The notes: a model not told the origin generated them from the letters alone. DNA of 64,000 bases from Zerene cesonia (GCF_012273895.1 NC_052108.1:7812001-7876000), one strand, 5' to 3'. Positions 33,070 through 45,182 are shown, numbered from the stretch's first letter. Made by a program: numbers and translations.

Positions 33070-34055
33070 TATCATAAATATATATATCATATCACAAGCT
33101 TTGTTTTATAACGTAACACAACAAAATAATTTGCATCTATAAATTTGTACGTTTCATAAAAAGGAGGTAATATATCACGCGAAACAAACAGATTATAACG
33201 AGTGGAATAGAAAACGATAACAAATAGGGCAATACATCCTCGAAAACTTTCACATTGATTATGTAAGCGCGATTATATAAATGTACGGAACACGTACGCC
33301 AACCCTCGCAGCAATTTTTTGCTAAGCCCATGTTGTTGCTAAGCGATGAAAGCTATTTCAATCGGGTTAATGGTATTCACGATGGACTTTTATTACATAC
33401 TGCCGCGCCGCCCGCGACTCCGTTCGTGGCCTACAAATATTGTTCGCGAAATGTCGAAAAAGAGGCGGTATGACATTTTTTTTATAACTTTAGATGCGCA
33501 TATCGCGTCAACTGTGTATTGCAATCATCATTCAATTACACGTAAATTTATCTTGGTTACCCGGTAGTACCCGGTCACATGTATGGATAACCACAACAAG
33601 AATTTGTTTTTTTCTAAATTGCCTACAAGTTATACCAATTAGTGTAAAAGTGGTAGACCATTTTGTAAAATTTTAAACATATAAAAATGGATAGACAGAA
33701 AACATTGGGGATCTAAAAAGCATCGCTATTGCACAACAATTCCTCTTTTTTAATGTGTTATGTATAGAAATGGTCTGGTTACTGGTTTATTATATGGGTC
33801 GATACGCAAATTCGCTATAAAAATACATTCGCTTCGGTTTTCTATATTGATTATTATCTATTATTATAACCACATTTCGTTTGTAATACTTAACGACGTC
33901 GCTCGCTGCGAGATTCTGTTTAAAAATACATTTAGCACATTACTAAATTTGCCTGTTTAACAATATTACAATGCAAAAGCTTTAATCGTGAATGAACGAA
34001 TATTTTTTTGTACGAATTTATTATTTTATACTAATTGAACTATGCTAAAATCCAA
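33070..34055. other. No gene recognised
   Basis: AT-rich. A short GC-rich patch near 33400-33430 (CCGCGCCGCCCGCGACTCCG) interrupts it. Open frames of 60-73 codons show no domain. Confidence 0.4.
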
Positions 34056-34059
34056 TTGC

Positions 34060-34170
34060 ACTCATTTTCCCCGTGACCACGTTAGCTGTTTTGTGTTTTC
34101 ATCGCTGGGTTAAATAATTGATAAATTGCATTTAAAATCCGTTAAAAAGTCTTTAATATGTAAACCATTG
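34060..34170 (+). repeat. GTTCGAAACGTCGGG-core repeat, diverged
   Basis: TTTTCCCCGTGACCACG, TTAGCTGTTTTGTG, CGCTGGGTTAAATAAT and TTTAAAATCCGTTAAAAAGT align with 17530-17680. The GAAACGTC core is mutated. Confidence 0.55.
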
Positions 34171-34347
34171 TTTTTTTTAATATACTAAATATATATACCT
34201 CTCGAGGCTGAACATTTACAGCACACAAAAAAAGCTTATCAAATACTACAATTAATTTAAAGACCTTAACAAATTTTTAGGATTGCTTTCCGTTGCATAA
34301 TGTAACGTAGATGAAAACGAGAACTTGTACATAAAAAACCGTATTTT

Positions 34348-34500
34348 AACCGACTTCAAAAATGAGGAGGTCCTCAATTTTACTGTATTTTGTGATTTTG
34401 TGAACGGATACTGATGATTCTATTTTAATTGAAAGCTGGTGCCTCCCGCGTGGTCTCATGAAAATTTTGTCTTGTTCTGACAATATGAAGGCAAGATAGC
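34348..34500 (+). repeat. ACCGACTTCAAA-family repeat, near full length
   Basis: AACCGACTTCAAAAATGAGG, AGGTCCTCAATTTTACTGTA, TGTGAACGGATACTGATGAT, TTGAAAGCTGGTGCCTCCCG and CGTGGTCTCATGAAAATTTT, ending CTTGTTCTGACAAT. It is the most complete copy in the window. Confidence 0.8.
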
Positions 34501-35149
34501 TTATTGATAAGAATAATTATCAACCGTGTTAAATGGTACGACTTATAATTGCTAACATACGCGTGAGGCAACCCTAAATCCGTCACCACACGAATTTCCA
34601 CACCAAATTGCCCTCTTTTATTAAAACACGGAAGCGAGCAGCCCTATCGCGAGTAGTTCAAGGCCGCACCATCTCACGGCCGGCTATTGATAACGCGGTG
34701 GGTGGATACAGTCTCCGATTACGTAATTCGTAAAAATATTTCCCGAGAACCGTCTATTTCAGTGTGCCTCGTAGGCCGGTCCGTAGGCATGCTGAATGAA
34801 CAATTATTCACTCTCACATTACATTTGACGATTGAATTGATTAAACTTATAAAAAGTATATAAATTCTGAAGAATTGTGTGGTAATTCTTACCTGACGAT
34901 TAAAGTCTAGTCTAGTCAGTATAGGATATAAGAAAAGACCGCGGGAAGAAGCTAGTCTTATAGTATAGTATTGCTTTTATTATTGCTTTTATTTACTATA
35001 ATTGTAATTACTATTACCACTCATTCTTATGGTCACGATTGTATTTTTTTTTGTCTTAATTATAAATAAAAGAAAACTATATACGTTCAATTAAGAAATT
35101 ATAAAGTATTTCAATGCTTTAGTATTATATACTAAAAATAAAACTCTAT

Positions 35150-35300
35150 ACTTTTTCCCGCCCTGGCTTCACTCGTAATATATAATATATAGCCTAGTAC
35201 GCAGGGATCACGCACATGTCAAACGGTGAAAGAATTACTGAAATCGGTCCAGTAGTTCCCGAGATTCGCATACAATCGAACTCATCAGCTTTATATTATT
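35150..35300 (-). mobile_element. Helitron-like element (AAGCTGAAGAG family), partial
   Basis: CCCGCCCTGGCTTCACTCG, ATATATAGCCTAGTACGCAG, AATCGGTCCAGTAGTTCCCG and CATCAGCTTTATATTATTCG. Confidence 0.65.
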
Positions 35301-35309
35301 CGTATATAT

Positions 35310-36690
35310 ATATGTATAATGACATTCTGTAACATCCGGACGCCAGTCTTACATGTAACTCGGATACATTTCTACTGACCGACAGACACACTGCCCGCTA
35401 TTTGAAAACAATATACAGAGGGCGCGGCGCAACATAAACTTTATTTAATGGCGCGATATAAAAAATGTCGTCTGCCCTTGAACCAGAGACTAGACGCAAC
35501 GTGGAAGTGAGCTGAGGTTATGGGCGAGCCAGCTGTTTTGATATGGGGTCCGTATGATTTAGTTTAAGTCATAGTGAGTACAAATTATTCATTTTATTTC
35601 AATTGCTTGTATGTATTCTTTACAGGTACGTATATTTGAAATGACATATTAAATTTGCTGACAATAGTACGATAAACTCAAAGGAAAGGAAGAGGAAGGA
35701 TTGGTGGGTTATATTCAAAATTAAATAAATGGCATCAATCAAACTGTTACCATTCTCTAAATGTACAGTTTTTCAAAAATATGTGTGTAACCAAATACAT
35801 TTGTACATCAATATCTAATAGAAAATAGAGTTATCTGAACAGTCAAGCGTAATGTAAAAGTTATACAATATACAAATCATTATTTAATTAAAGTTAACCT
35901 AAATGCGAAAATCCTAAAAAAAAATCATTGTTATAAGAATAACAAATAAATATCGTCATCTCTTATTTTGAAAACAACTAACATTTGCTCACACACAATA
36001 AAGAAACGTGGAGGTCCTCTCCCAGCGTTGGGTTAATCGAGGCTAAAAATAATCATATCATAAAATAAAATCTTTCCGCGGATCTCCAAACGCCGACCTA
36101 GATTGAATGCCAATTCTTATGCGAATTAATCGAATATAAACCTACGTAATTCACGCGAGCATCGCGTCATTTTAACTTTTATTTTTAAACATTTTCTCCA
36201 CTCGATAACTCGTTCCCAAGATCCATAGATATCGCGTGATGCTTCTTCTATTTGATTTTACACGGATATTCGTATACTTCCTTTCGGTTTTTAGTCACGC
36301 TGACCATCGGTGCACCGGTCAACCGAGACGTATGAACCTCTATGAAGCGTTTTAGAATGACGCGTAGGTATCAGCGTGTGCGGAGATCCAACCATAGACA
36401 TATTTAGCCCGTTCATAAATTCGTTGCAATAAAAAAAATACCAAAATTGGATTTGAATTTGGAATCTGTCATTCCAATATGAATATTCATTGACTTTTTC
36501 TTTATTTTAGCGCCAAATGGAATATTCTTGTGATATTTAAATATAGTGGGATGATAAAGAGAACAGCTTTGCTGTGATAGTATTACACATATTAGGTATG
36601 TAGTCAAGTGTAGTTTTGCATTTTTCAAGTGTTATTTGTGTACCGAGCTAGATATAGTTAAACTCTGTGAGCGGAAGAAAAATGTCTGAC
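35310..36690. other. No gene recognised
   Basis: Mostly unique-looking AT-rich sequence. It contains a perfect CGGTGCACCG palindrome at 36308-36317 and a compact GC-rich patch near 35420-35520. An open frame of 71 codons (36413-36628, minus) has no domain. Confidence 0.4.
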
Positions 36691-36693
36691 CGT

Positions 36694-36948
36694 AGTATCT
36701 TTTACCACGAAAAAGGTGAAAAGCAGTAAAGGAAAGCATTCGAAAAAATCCTGTCAGACAGTAAAAGTGTTTTCTAAAAGACGTCTTAGCATTTGCACCC
36801 TATAAGACGGCTGATTTGCTGAAACTCAAACCGTTAAGGTAACAAATATTTAAGAAACGAAACACTTTTTTTGTTTCGCAAAAACTGCTCTCAATATTTT
36901 TCATTCCTACTCCGCTGCATGCAGAGGCTACAATCGGTAAAAGATACT
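36694..36948. repeat. 13-bp perfect inverted repeat, 229-bp spacer
   Basis: AGTATCTTTTACC (36694-36706) and GGTAAAAGATACT (36936-36948) are exact reverse complements. A second inverted pair, GTCTGAC (36684-36690) and GTCAGAC (about 36754), and CGAAAC/GTTTCG near 36857-36878 lie around and inside it. No target duplication is visible, so it may be a decayed MITE or a fold-back element of unknown type. Confidence 0.5.
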
Positions 36949-37947
36949 CTAGTATAAACATAGACTATGAGTTTGTCTATTCAATTATTTAATTTCTAAA
37001 TTAATAGAAACATATATTCTGCAAAAGATACACACGAGATTAAATTATCAGATCGCCAAACAATAAAAAGTTGGTGAAAATTAAGACTAAAAACATTGAC
37101 CTACCAACCAAACCAAACCAACTTAAAAAGTACCTAATTTCGATTACGAAATAACCATTTCGCTGCACCAGTTTGCCCCGGGGTGGCCAGCACCGCTATA
37201 CCCCATAAATCTACATTTAACGATTCCGAAACAGTGCAGCCACGTGTAGCGCTAAACAAATAGTACTGCGATGAAAGAGAATTATCCACAATAGATTAAA
37301 CATGTCCGTTTGTAGGTCAGTTACGTCAAAACAAATACTTTTATCCGTATTTATACCTTCCTGCCGTCTTGTACAATGCTTTTCACCTTGTAGTTTATAA
37401 CATTTAAATCAATATTGGAGTTTTATCGGTCTTTTGACGTTCTGGTTGCCGGGCGGTCGATGGTGTTGTTGAAACGAAATATCTCCTTGTTGAAATAAAC
37501 ATTCTTTTTCGGTGCTTAGAAAGCAAGGTAATGGTTAATTAGAACAGTAACTAAGCAATAACAGATGACTCTACTAAATTGACAATCGTCGTTCGCAAGG
37601 ACTTAGCTATTGCCGTGGGTAAAAGCTAGTTAGTTTTTAAAACTATTTCACTTCGCGGAATTTCCTTTCCAACCGCGTTTACTTTGTGCTGACAGCTGCA
37701 ATAACGTACAAGTTTTATTATACAATACACATAAAAACTAAGCTACCATTAAACTATAATATTACCATCAATAATGTAAATTATAACGAACTTCCCGAGG
37801 CTTTCAACGAACCAGTATTTACTAGTTATCATCCAGCGACAATGCTCTCAAAAATTAACTTTCCATAACGATCCTAATTAAACATACGTAACGTCCAAAC
37901 ATTGCTTGCGTCAAACCTCTTATTAAGAGTCCCTCGTTACATTATAA

Positions 37948-38151
37948 TCTACTATATAAAAATAAGTCGGGTTTTTCTTCCTGACGCTATAACTCCAGAA
38001 CGCACCAACCGATTTCCACGGTTTTGCCTTCGTTGGAAAGGTCTTGGGCGTCGTGAGGTTTATAGCAAAGAAAATTCCGGAAAAATTTCAACAGAAAAGC
38101 GGGAAAAACGATGCCATCTGGTGGCGAAACGGAGTTCGCCGAGTTTGCTAG
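37948..38151 (+). mobile_element. Helitron-like element (AATAAGTCGGGTTTTTC family), full length
   Basis: TCTACTATATAAAAATAAGT at the start, ATAACTCCAGAACGCACC, GATTTCCACGGTTTTGCC and TTCGTTGGAAAGGTCTTGG in the body. GGCGAA (38123) and TTCGCC (38135) form a 6-bp hairpin close to the terminal CTAG (38148-38151). The TC start, 3' hairpin and CTAG end fit Helitrons. Confidence 0.75.
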
Positions 38152-38572
38152 TTGGGTTATAAAAACGTACAGTTTTTGATTTTCACGCTTCGCTTGCCCT
38201 GACGTGGTCTTTCATACATACGCCACGTTCGGTCATTCAAAATGTATGAAACACTATTTAATAAAAAATAATCTTGATTTATTCAAATGTGTCGTTTATG
38301 TTTGATATACAATTTCTATATTTATATTTACACAAATATTACGTGCCTAGTAAATACTACTAAATATATCACAACAATTTAGTGTGAATAAATAAAATCA
38401 TTTGTACACGAATAACAAATATCCGACACAAACAAAATTGAGAAGGAATCTTAAATTAAACTTTTCTCAAATCTAGAAATAATAACCTGACGTCATAAAT
38501 TGAAACTCAAGTATATTGCTTTAATCTTTTCGTCAGTTAAAATAAATGAGTACTGTAGTACTGTCTTGGTAA

Positions 38573-38700
38573 TGGGTCACCTGATGGTAAGTTATCACCA
38601 CCGCCCATGAACATTTACGGAGATAGAGGCACTGCAGATGTGTTGCTCGCTTTTACTAAGTATGTAATGTAATGTAAGGAACAAAGGATGACGGGAATAA
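38573..38700 (+). repeat. GTCATAGCGGGCAGC-family repeat, internal fragment
   Basis: CACCTGATGGTAAGTTATCA, CCACCGCCCATGAACATTTA and GTGTTGCTCGCTTTTAC. The first 35 bp and last half are missing. Confidence 0.7.
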
Positions 38701-38995
38701 AGAAATCGTAAAAACAACATGGTTCTGATATACCAATAATACCAATAAATGGCTCAAATCCATAGTTAAAAAAAAAATATTATATTTGCATTCCGAACAT
38801 TCTTCCATTGAATACACAAATATTCTTAGTTACCTTTCAACACTACAAAACTTCAAACACTCCGCAGGCGACCTGTGACGAACCGAGTTTATTAAATTTA
38901 AATAATTAAATTATAACAGCTCGCGTTCTCCCATCAAGCACTCGTCACGGAGACTTGATATTCCGTTGATGATATCTGCATATATCAAGTTTAGG

Positions 38996-39396
38996 GAGTT
39001 ACAGGTTAGAAATTTTTTTAGAAAAAAATTTCTCATTTATAAAGCATTTCAATGCTATAAAACTAAAAATTAAATTTAACAAAAAAGGCCGCGTTCCATC
39101 GATACAATATTGTAATCATTGAAATAATGTTTCGTATTGGTTGTGATGGTTCTTAATCATCTCAATAGATGGCGTGGGGTGCCCCTTAGGCACATGAAAC
39201 CAAAAGAGTAGAAGAAATTCGATTACTGTGGCAGGATCACGGGTGGCCGAGAGGCTAGGCGTTGCTACGGTTAGGCAAGATACGCAGGTTCGAATCCTGC
39301 CTCGTGATCAAATTTTTTCTATTCTTTAAAAAATTTCTCATTTATAAAGCATTTCAATGCTATAAAACTAAAAATTAAATTTAGAGTTACAGGTTA
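38996..39396 (+). mobile_element. tRNA-derived SINE with tail-head-tail structure and 13-bp target duplication
   Basis: GAGTTACAGGTTA flanks the whole unit (38996-39008, 39384-39396). Inside, a 56-bp tail occurs twice and identically (39023-39078 and 39328-39383). Between them are about 130 bp of other sequence and a head at 39213-39309. The head's tRNA-like part (39235-39309) has a perfect 7-bp acceptor stem GATCACG/CGTGATC, A box TGGCCGAGAGG, a GCC/GGC D stem and a perfect T arm GCAGG-TTCGAAT-CCTGC, resembling a class II (Leu/Ser) tRNA. The anticodon loop is too long for a working tRNA. This is the youngest-looking SINE in the window. Confidence 0.88.
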
Positions 39397-39399
39397 TTA

Positions 39400-40215
39400 A
39401 AGATAACTAACTGTTTTAATTATCAGTTGGCGTTGTTTGCGCCCAAATACGTTAGCGTTTAAGGGTGGATAATTAATAATTATTATTATGAATGTTTAGC
39501 TGTGTTCACTTCCTTGGCTTTGCCGTGGGATCGATTGGTTTGAAGATAAACTATCATATTGGGGTAAACGACATTGTCTTAATAAAAACTAATCCCACCT
39601 TTTTAAATACATGGGAAACTTGTAAGAACGTTTGTAATTTAATTATGCAAATAACATGCCAAGTGAAAACTATCAAAATAACAATTTTTTATTTGCTTTT
39701 TTTTAATTGCGAACAATGTTGTGTTATGAATTATTTATATAGTGTGTACTTCTGTGTATTTTTAAATAAAAGTTATTAATTTGGTTGGAGATAAAATGTT
39801 TTTCGCACTATCCCATGTTACTAAACATAAAAGTTTCACTTATATAGAGAACTATTTTAAAGAGACCATAACCACTGTTGAAGGTGCTTAGCTTAGAAGA
39901 AGCCAGAAGCGTATTATTAATTTAAAGTTTAGTAGGCGTTGAAATTCAATTTGAACTTTATATAGATGTTAAAACACTATTGTTTATTATCGATGGCTAT
40001 AATAAAGCAAGCATTAGGTGCCGGCAGCGATCATTCTACGTTCTGTGTTGAAATTATAGATGAAATCACAATGCACCGATGGTATTTTAAGTACAGCTGA
40101 TAAATTATGGCCAACAGAATTGTTGTTATTGTTTTGTGTATTTGTCTGCTTTTGAATATGGTAACGAACATCATTGACTACTGCGTTTTGTTGTGTACCT
40201 TCGCTTTATCTTCTA
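39400..40215. other. No gene recognised
   Basis: Unique-looking AT-rich sequence. A 95-codon frame at 39492-39779 is AT-rich with no domain. Confidence 0.4.
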
Positions 40216-40219
40216 GAAA

Positions 40220-40340
40220 TATATGTTTGTTGCTTTCTCCCTAACAGCTGATTTGATCTATATGAAATTTGGTACAGAGATAAATTTCAGTCCACATAAG
40301 TACATGGGTAGACTATTTTAAACAGGGAAGCGAATGCAGC
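40220..40340 (+). mobile_element. Helitron-like fragment (GGTAACAGCTAG family)
   Basis: ATATGTTTGTTGCTTTCTCC, AACAGCTGATTTGATCTATA and GAAATTTGGTACAGAGATA. The 3' end is lost. Confidence 0.5.
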
Positions 40341-40403
40341 GGGCATTTACTAATAATACCACAGTCTATCAAACGATCCAGAAGGGGTGAAACGCGCGAA
40401 GAT

Positions 40404-40457
40404 CGAGCCCGAGCTACATACTCCAAGTTGTTAACAACTCGGGACTATTTAGGGGCA
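40404..40457. repeat. Short dispersed repeat CCCGAGCTACAT...TCGGGAC, second copy
   Basis: GAGCCCGAGCTACATACTCC, AAGTTGTTAACAACTCGGGA and CTATTTAGGGGC. It matches 24898-24950. Confidence 0.55.
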
Positions 40458-41499
40458 TGTATATATGCCGTCATCATTACTATATTATTTACTATTATTT
40501 ATTATCCGGCACTTATTACTAGAACAAAGGCTGTACGTTGTACTACTTTATGCTGTACCTTTATACTCTGGTGCTAATGTAACATCACTTAACTATAAGG
40601 GAACGTAACTGCGCACGCGAGTGAATACGCTCTTCAATAATGCCATTAATAATTCCACATTATAATCGTGAGGCGCTGTGTTGAATGGATATCTAAGTGG
40701 AAATGATTCGAAGATTTGTTACGTGCGATCATAAAGTCGGTGGGCGTAATGAATGCTTTATAAAGCCTCATTTACATTGAAGACTTATTACGCGTGTTGA
40801 CAGACAAAACTATATAGTCAGTAGCTCGAAAATTTATTGTTTGTTTTTTTCTTGGTTTTGTGTGTGTTTTGAAATAGAAATGGGACAAAAACGTAATTGA
40901 ATTTTTGCACAAGTAGCTGTTAGTCTCTGTAGAATTAATTTTGCTGGTAAATGTAGAATTTTCTAGATGTAAATAATGCAAATATTATATTTATACACGT
41001 TATGATAAATTTTATAAATAAATATTATGCTTCGCTAATTTCTAAGGTACTTCATAAATTAAACTTTATATGCTTTATAATTAACACAATAATTACGAGT
41101 TACTTAATGGCGGTAAGTATAAAACGGCATGAGTAATTAAACAAAAAGAAAATGATCGTTATTAAACTTTTTGGAATAATGATTTAAAGTGCCTCTAATG
41201 TCAATAAGTTGGCCATTTGTAAATTTAAAAAAATAAATGTCGCCCAAAGGAAGTCGTTAAACGTTGTGTCAACAATCTGTCAAATGTAAATACGGCATTA
41301 TGCGTGTTGTAGTGATCAATGGGTGATTGTTAACACGGCGACGCACGATACTCCTGGGTACCGTCAGCAAATTGATTTCAACAGATTAAAAGGTCACTCT
41401 TTATTTGTTATAATTGCAACATTGCATAGACTTACTAACGTTCTACAATATGATTTTTATTTGATTAAACGCATCTTACAACTCCATTTATATAAGTGG

Positions 41500-41640
41500 G
41501 AAAATCTAAAATAACTCACGGCTTCTTCTTCCCTAATAGCCATATTTATGTCGGTATCTTGCCCACTAAAACCCCCAACGGGTTCCGACTGGTTTCTTTA
41601 GTCGGGACTACTGGTACGGTACATTTGACCAACCATTTAA
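41500..41640 (+). mobile_element. LINE 3'-UTR-like fragment, strongly diverged
   Basis: ATGTCGGTATCTTGCCCACT and AAAACCCCCAACGGGTTCCG resemble the GTCGGATTCCTACCGACTAA/AACCCCACTGTGTTCCGTCG segment of the insertion at 41965-42119. 40460-41500 and 41640-41945 hold nothing else I recognise. Confidence 0.4.
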
Positions 41641-41964
41641 AACAGCATGATAAATTAGCATGCTATAGTTTTCGGTGCTTCAATTATAATTAACAAAAAC
41701 ATGTATTAAGTATTTTTGCCATAATAAATTGTATAAAAGTTAATGTTACTCAAGAAACAAATAATCATAATATTGTACATGCAGTACATTATGCAATCAA
41801 CAAAAAAAATCTAATAAACTAAACGTATCGTTAAAATGTGCATTAAGTCGATTAATGTCGTGTAAATCCATTAAAATTACCTGCCGTAGGAAGAATAGTA
41901 ATGTGTTTCTTGAATTGTTACAAAAAATAAAACAAAAAATGCTCTTCCGAAATAAGGTTAGCCT

Positions 41965-42119
41965 TTTTTTTATAGTGGGGAAATCCTGCATAGATACCCA
42001 CGGCCCCCGGTGAAGAGGTCGTGGGTTATGTCGGATTCCTACCGACTAAAACCCCACTGTGTTCCGTCGAGCCACATAAGTGAAGGGACCACGGGTGCTT
42101 GTTGGAATTCGTCCGCGAC
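41965..42119 (+). mobile_element. 5'-truncated LINE 3'-UTR insertion with 15-bp target duplication
   Basis: AAATAAGGTTAGCCT flanks it at 41950-41964 and 42120-42134. The 155-bp insert (AGTGGGGAAATCC, ACCCACGGCCCCCGGTG, CGACTAAAACCCCACTGTGT) matches the 3' UTR behind the reverse transcriptase remnant at 54940-55320. The target is a GTCATAGCGGGCAGC-family repeat, whose sequence continues at 42120. Confidence 0.8.
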
Positions 42120-42300
42120 AAATAAGGTTAGCCTGATGGTCAGTGATCACCACCGCATATGAACGTTCGCAAAGTAAGTGCCTTTGCGAATGCGCTGCCC
42201 GCTATAAAGGGAGGGGAAAGGGATAAGGTAAAGATTGATGAGTGGAAAGAAGGAATGGACTGGGAAAGGTGAGGAAAAGAAAACGGAAATATGTAAACTT
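42120..42300 (+). repeat. GTCATAGCGGGCAGC-family repeat, interrupted by the LINE insertion
   Basis: GGTTAGCCTGATGGTCAGTG, ATCACCACCGCATATGAACG, GAATGCGCTGCCCGC and GAGTGGAAAGAAGGAATGGA. The last 130 bp or so are missing. Confidence 0.8.
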
Positions 42301-42508
42301 TTTTGAGTTTAAATTTCACCCGTAGTTTTCTCTGCTACCCCTACACGCGTACGCACGACGAATACCGACACAGTACACGTGGGAAAAGCGCCGTGCTTAA
42401 TTGTTGATACCGTGATTTATGTAACCGAATAATATAATAATTAGCTTCGAGCATCACATGGAGTTTAGGAATAGATAGTTCGGTACAATACCGCTTGCAT
42501 TTATATTT

Positions 42509-42690
42509 TAAACCGACTTCAAATAAAGGGGGAGATTATATTAATATTAATTCGACTGCTCATTTCTGGCTTTGATACCTCAGATTATCGGCTGGGTTAA
42601 CCGTTATTTTATTTTTTTATTGAAAGCTTATGTGTCCCATATGGTCCCATTTAAATCTGATCTAATTCTGACAATTATAAAGATCGCTTT
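42509..42690 (+). repeat. ACCGACTTCAAA-family repeat
   Basis: AAACCGACTTCAAATAAAGG, AATTCGACTGCTCATTTCTG, CTGGGTTAACCGTTATTTTA, TTGAAAGCTTATGTGTCCCA and ATGGTCCCATTTAAATCTGA, ending TTCTGACAATTATAAAG. Confidence 0.78.
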
Positions 42691-42699
42691 TGAGATATT

Positions 42700-43730
42700 T
42701 GTTAAAAAATCATAGTATAAAATTTTTAATTTTATATGAAGTTAAAATAAAAGTAACAAATTCACCTTAGAGATGGTATATGTACGTATATAATATAGCG
42801 ATTTCTTATTTCTTTATAAATTTTTTTGTCTGTTTTATTCTTGTAAGTTTTGGCCTTAGTCGAAATATATGTTTCTTTCTTTCTTTAAGGCAGGTAACCC
42901 TCCGCTAGCAGATTCAAGGAAAATTTTCATAGAATTGCAATGTTTCACCTCGGTAAAAGTAACGAATGCGAAGCCTCCTACGTATCTCTATGTATGTAGT
43001 GATAGAAGATTTTTTTTTTCCAACGACTCTTTGCATTTTTTGTTATGGTTTAGTGAAACTCTAGTAACATTAATAACAAAAAAAATTAAATCATATTTAA
43101 ACTAACCCGCGCCAGCCCTATCACCGTAAAACCCAATAAAACATCACATCCACATACCAGAGGAGTTATTCACGCATAGCAACAGAGCATCCGAAAAACT
43201 GTGTTACAGTAGATACTCGCGATAATTGGCACATGGACACCATCACGTGTGTGATAACGATTTATCTCGCGCTATCTACCTATATATATTCGCATTTGTT
43301 GCTATAAAAACGGCCGTGGCGCCTACTTATCTGTAAAAATTTAGGGCTGTCCCAATTTTGAAAACGAAAATAGTACGCTTATGTTCACAATTCATTTTGA
43401 TGTACGTAAGGTAATGTTCAGAATTTATATAGGTGATTTTATTTAGTATAGCGATTTAATAATAGATGTTCTATGCAAATATTTGCGATATCGTATGAAT
43501 TTGTATTTGTAGTGGATATTTGGGTCTTTGAAGGTAAACTTTACTTTTATATACTGATAAAATAAACAAACTGGCGAAACCGGCCTTGTGGTGTTTAAAC
43601 GAATTATTTATATTTTTTGATTTCAAAAAGGTCAGATTTTATTATAATATGAATTTCTTAAATATTTACATTACTACAACTATTATATTTATCAAATATT
43701 TATAGACCTTTCGCAAATAATCGATAAAAA
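42700..43730. other. No gene recognised; one GCATAGCAAC motif
   Basis: AT-rich. GCATAGCAAC occurs at 43174-43183, and GTTGCTATAAAAACGG near 43300 places a TATAAAA next to a related half-site. No exon follows it. Confidence 0.35.
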
Positions 43731-43751
43731 TATGTAGTAGTATAATTTGTG

Positions 43752-43854
43752 TGACATCTGCCAACCCGCACTTGGCCAGCGTAGTGTAATGGCCTGAACC
43801 CTCAAAAGAGATCTGTGTTCCTGCAGTGGGAACAAATCTAGGCTGATGATGATA
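43752..43854 (+). mobile_element. RTE-type 3' end
   Basis: CCAACCCGCACTTGGCCAGC, GTAGTGTAATGGCCTGAACC, CTGCAGTGGGAACAAATC and a short (GATGAT)n end are the classic lepidopteran RTE/BovB terminus. No coding part is present. Confidence 0.75.
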
Positions 43855-43859
43855 GAGCG

Positions 43860-45180
43860 TGCTTGCAGAATCCTTTATACTTTGAAATAACATATGCACT
43901 AAGCTACAGAGTCTTTTTTGCTTAAAGTATTAAATAGTAAGCAAATGTTGCTACTATAAAACAAAAATCTGTCAGCGTACAGAAAACAAATGATGAGATC
44001 AATCAATCTACTTTTTGCGACACAAACTTTTTGCGATTCAAAGATTAGAATTTATTATATTTACATCAAGCGTTAATTGTAAATTGTTCCCAAAAACGTA
44101 ACTATCAGTATATCTATATTATTATACCCTGGTATAATATATAATGCCCTGGCATTTTTCCTCGAAGCACACAAACAACTTTAAGTACATCGGCGTCTTC
44201 AAACAATATGTGACACATTTTAACTCGGTCTAATTTGACACGTGCCCCAAAGATCACGTCGAAAGTGCCAGAATACCTAGAATGATTTACGAGGGAACGT
44301 CGTTTTTAGCTCCAAGTTTTTGTATAAAACAGTACCTACTTTTCTATTTATTTGAAACGATGTGGCACCTTATTCAATCGGCACCACGATGCCTTTAAAT
44401 TACTTTTCGCCGTTTTTTAATACGCAATAGTTCAAAACCATGCTAGAATCAAACCGTTTCGTTTCACCTATCGGGAAATTGTTGACAGCGGACTCAGGAT
44501 ATAATATGTGGCCTAACGCTATAGGGCGATTTAAATCATAAGTGAAGTTACGAATATATTAGTTCCCGATTACGTTAAAGAGACATTTCAAATAGTAATG
44601 TATCTATCTGTTGTATCATATTTTTATCAGGCGTATCGTAAGAAATGTACCCATTGATGTTCGTAGAATACATAAAATTACTCCTAATACGAGGCATTAA
44701 TGACTTGGTTTAGTCCAATTTAAACATACGCTTAATACGTATTTAATGTACTTAAATGTCACTGCTAACATATTTCTTGGCCTTACGAATCTCCGAGTAC
44801 AAACAACTATTGGTATATTTTGCATAATGGCCGGTTGCTTCGCCCTTGAATCGGGTTTTTGAACAATGAAACCAAATGCGTATTAGATTTTTTTTTAATT
44901 TCCGTTTATAGACGTGACTATATTACAAGTGTTTAAATGTTTTAAGGGCATCGCCCTCGTACGTATTTTTTTAATGAAGCGGTAATGGCTTAATGACAAT
45001 TTTTTGGCACGTTGTCGCCATGACAACTATACGAGTAATTCTAGAGGCGGTTGAAGATAGATTCTCGTATTAATTACATAAAGCGTAATGGTTATTTATG
45101 ATCTTAAGACTGCGAAGTGGATTTTTTTTATAAAGGAGGTTCGTTAAAGTGACGTATCTAGCCTCCATTGTTACGTATTT
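43860..45180. other. No gene recognised
   Basis: 1.3 kb of mostly unique-looking sequence without repeat families, exons or RNA genes that I can support. Confidence 0.4.
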
Positions 45181-45182
45181 GA

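Noticed and set aside
39235..39309. Functional tRNA gene
   Set aside because: The acceptor stem and T arm are perfect, but the anticodon arm has a 9-nt loop and the unit carries a SINE leader, tail and target duplication.
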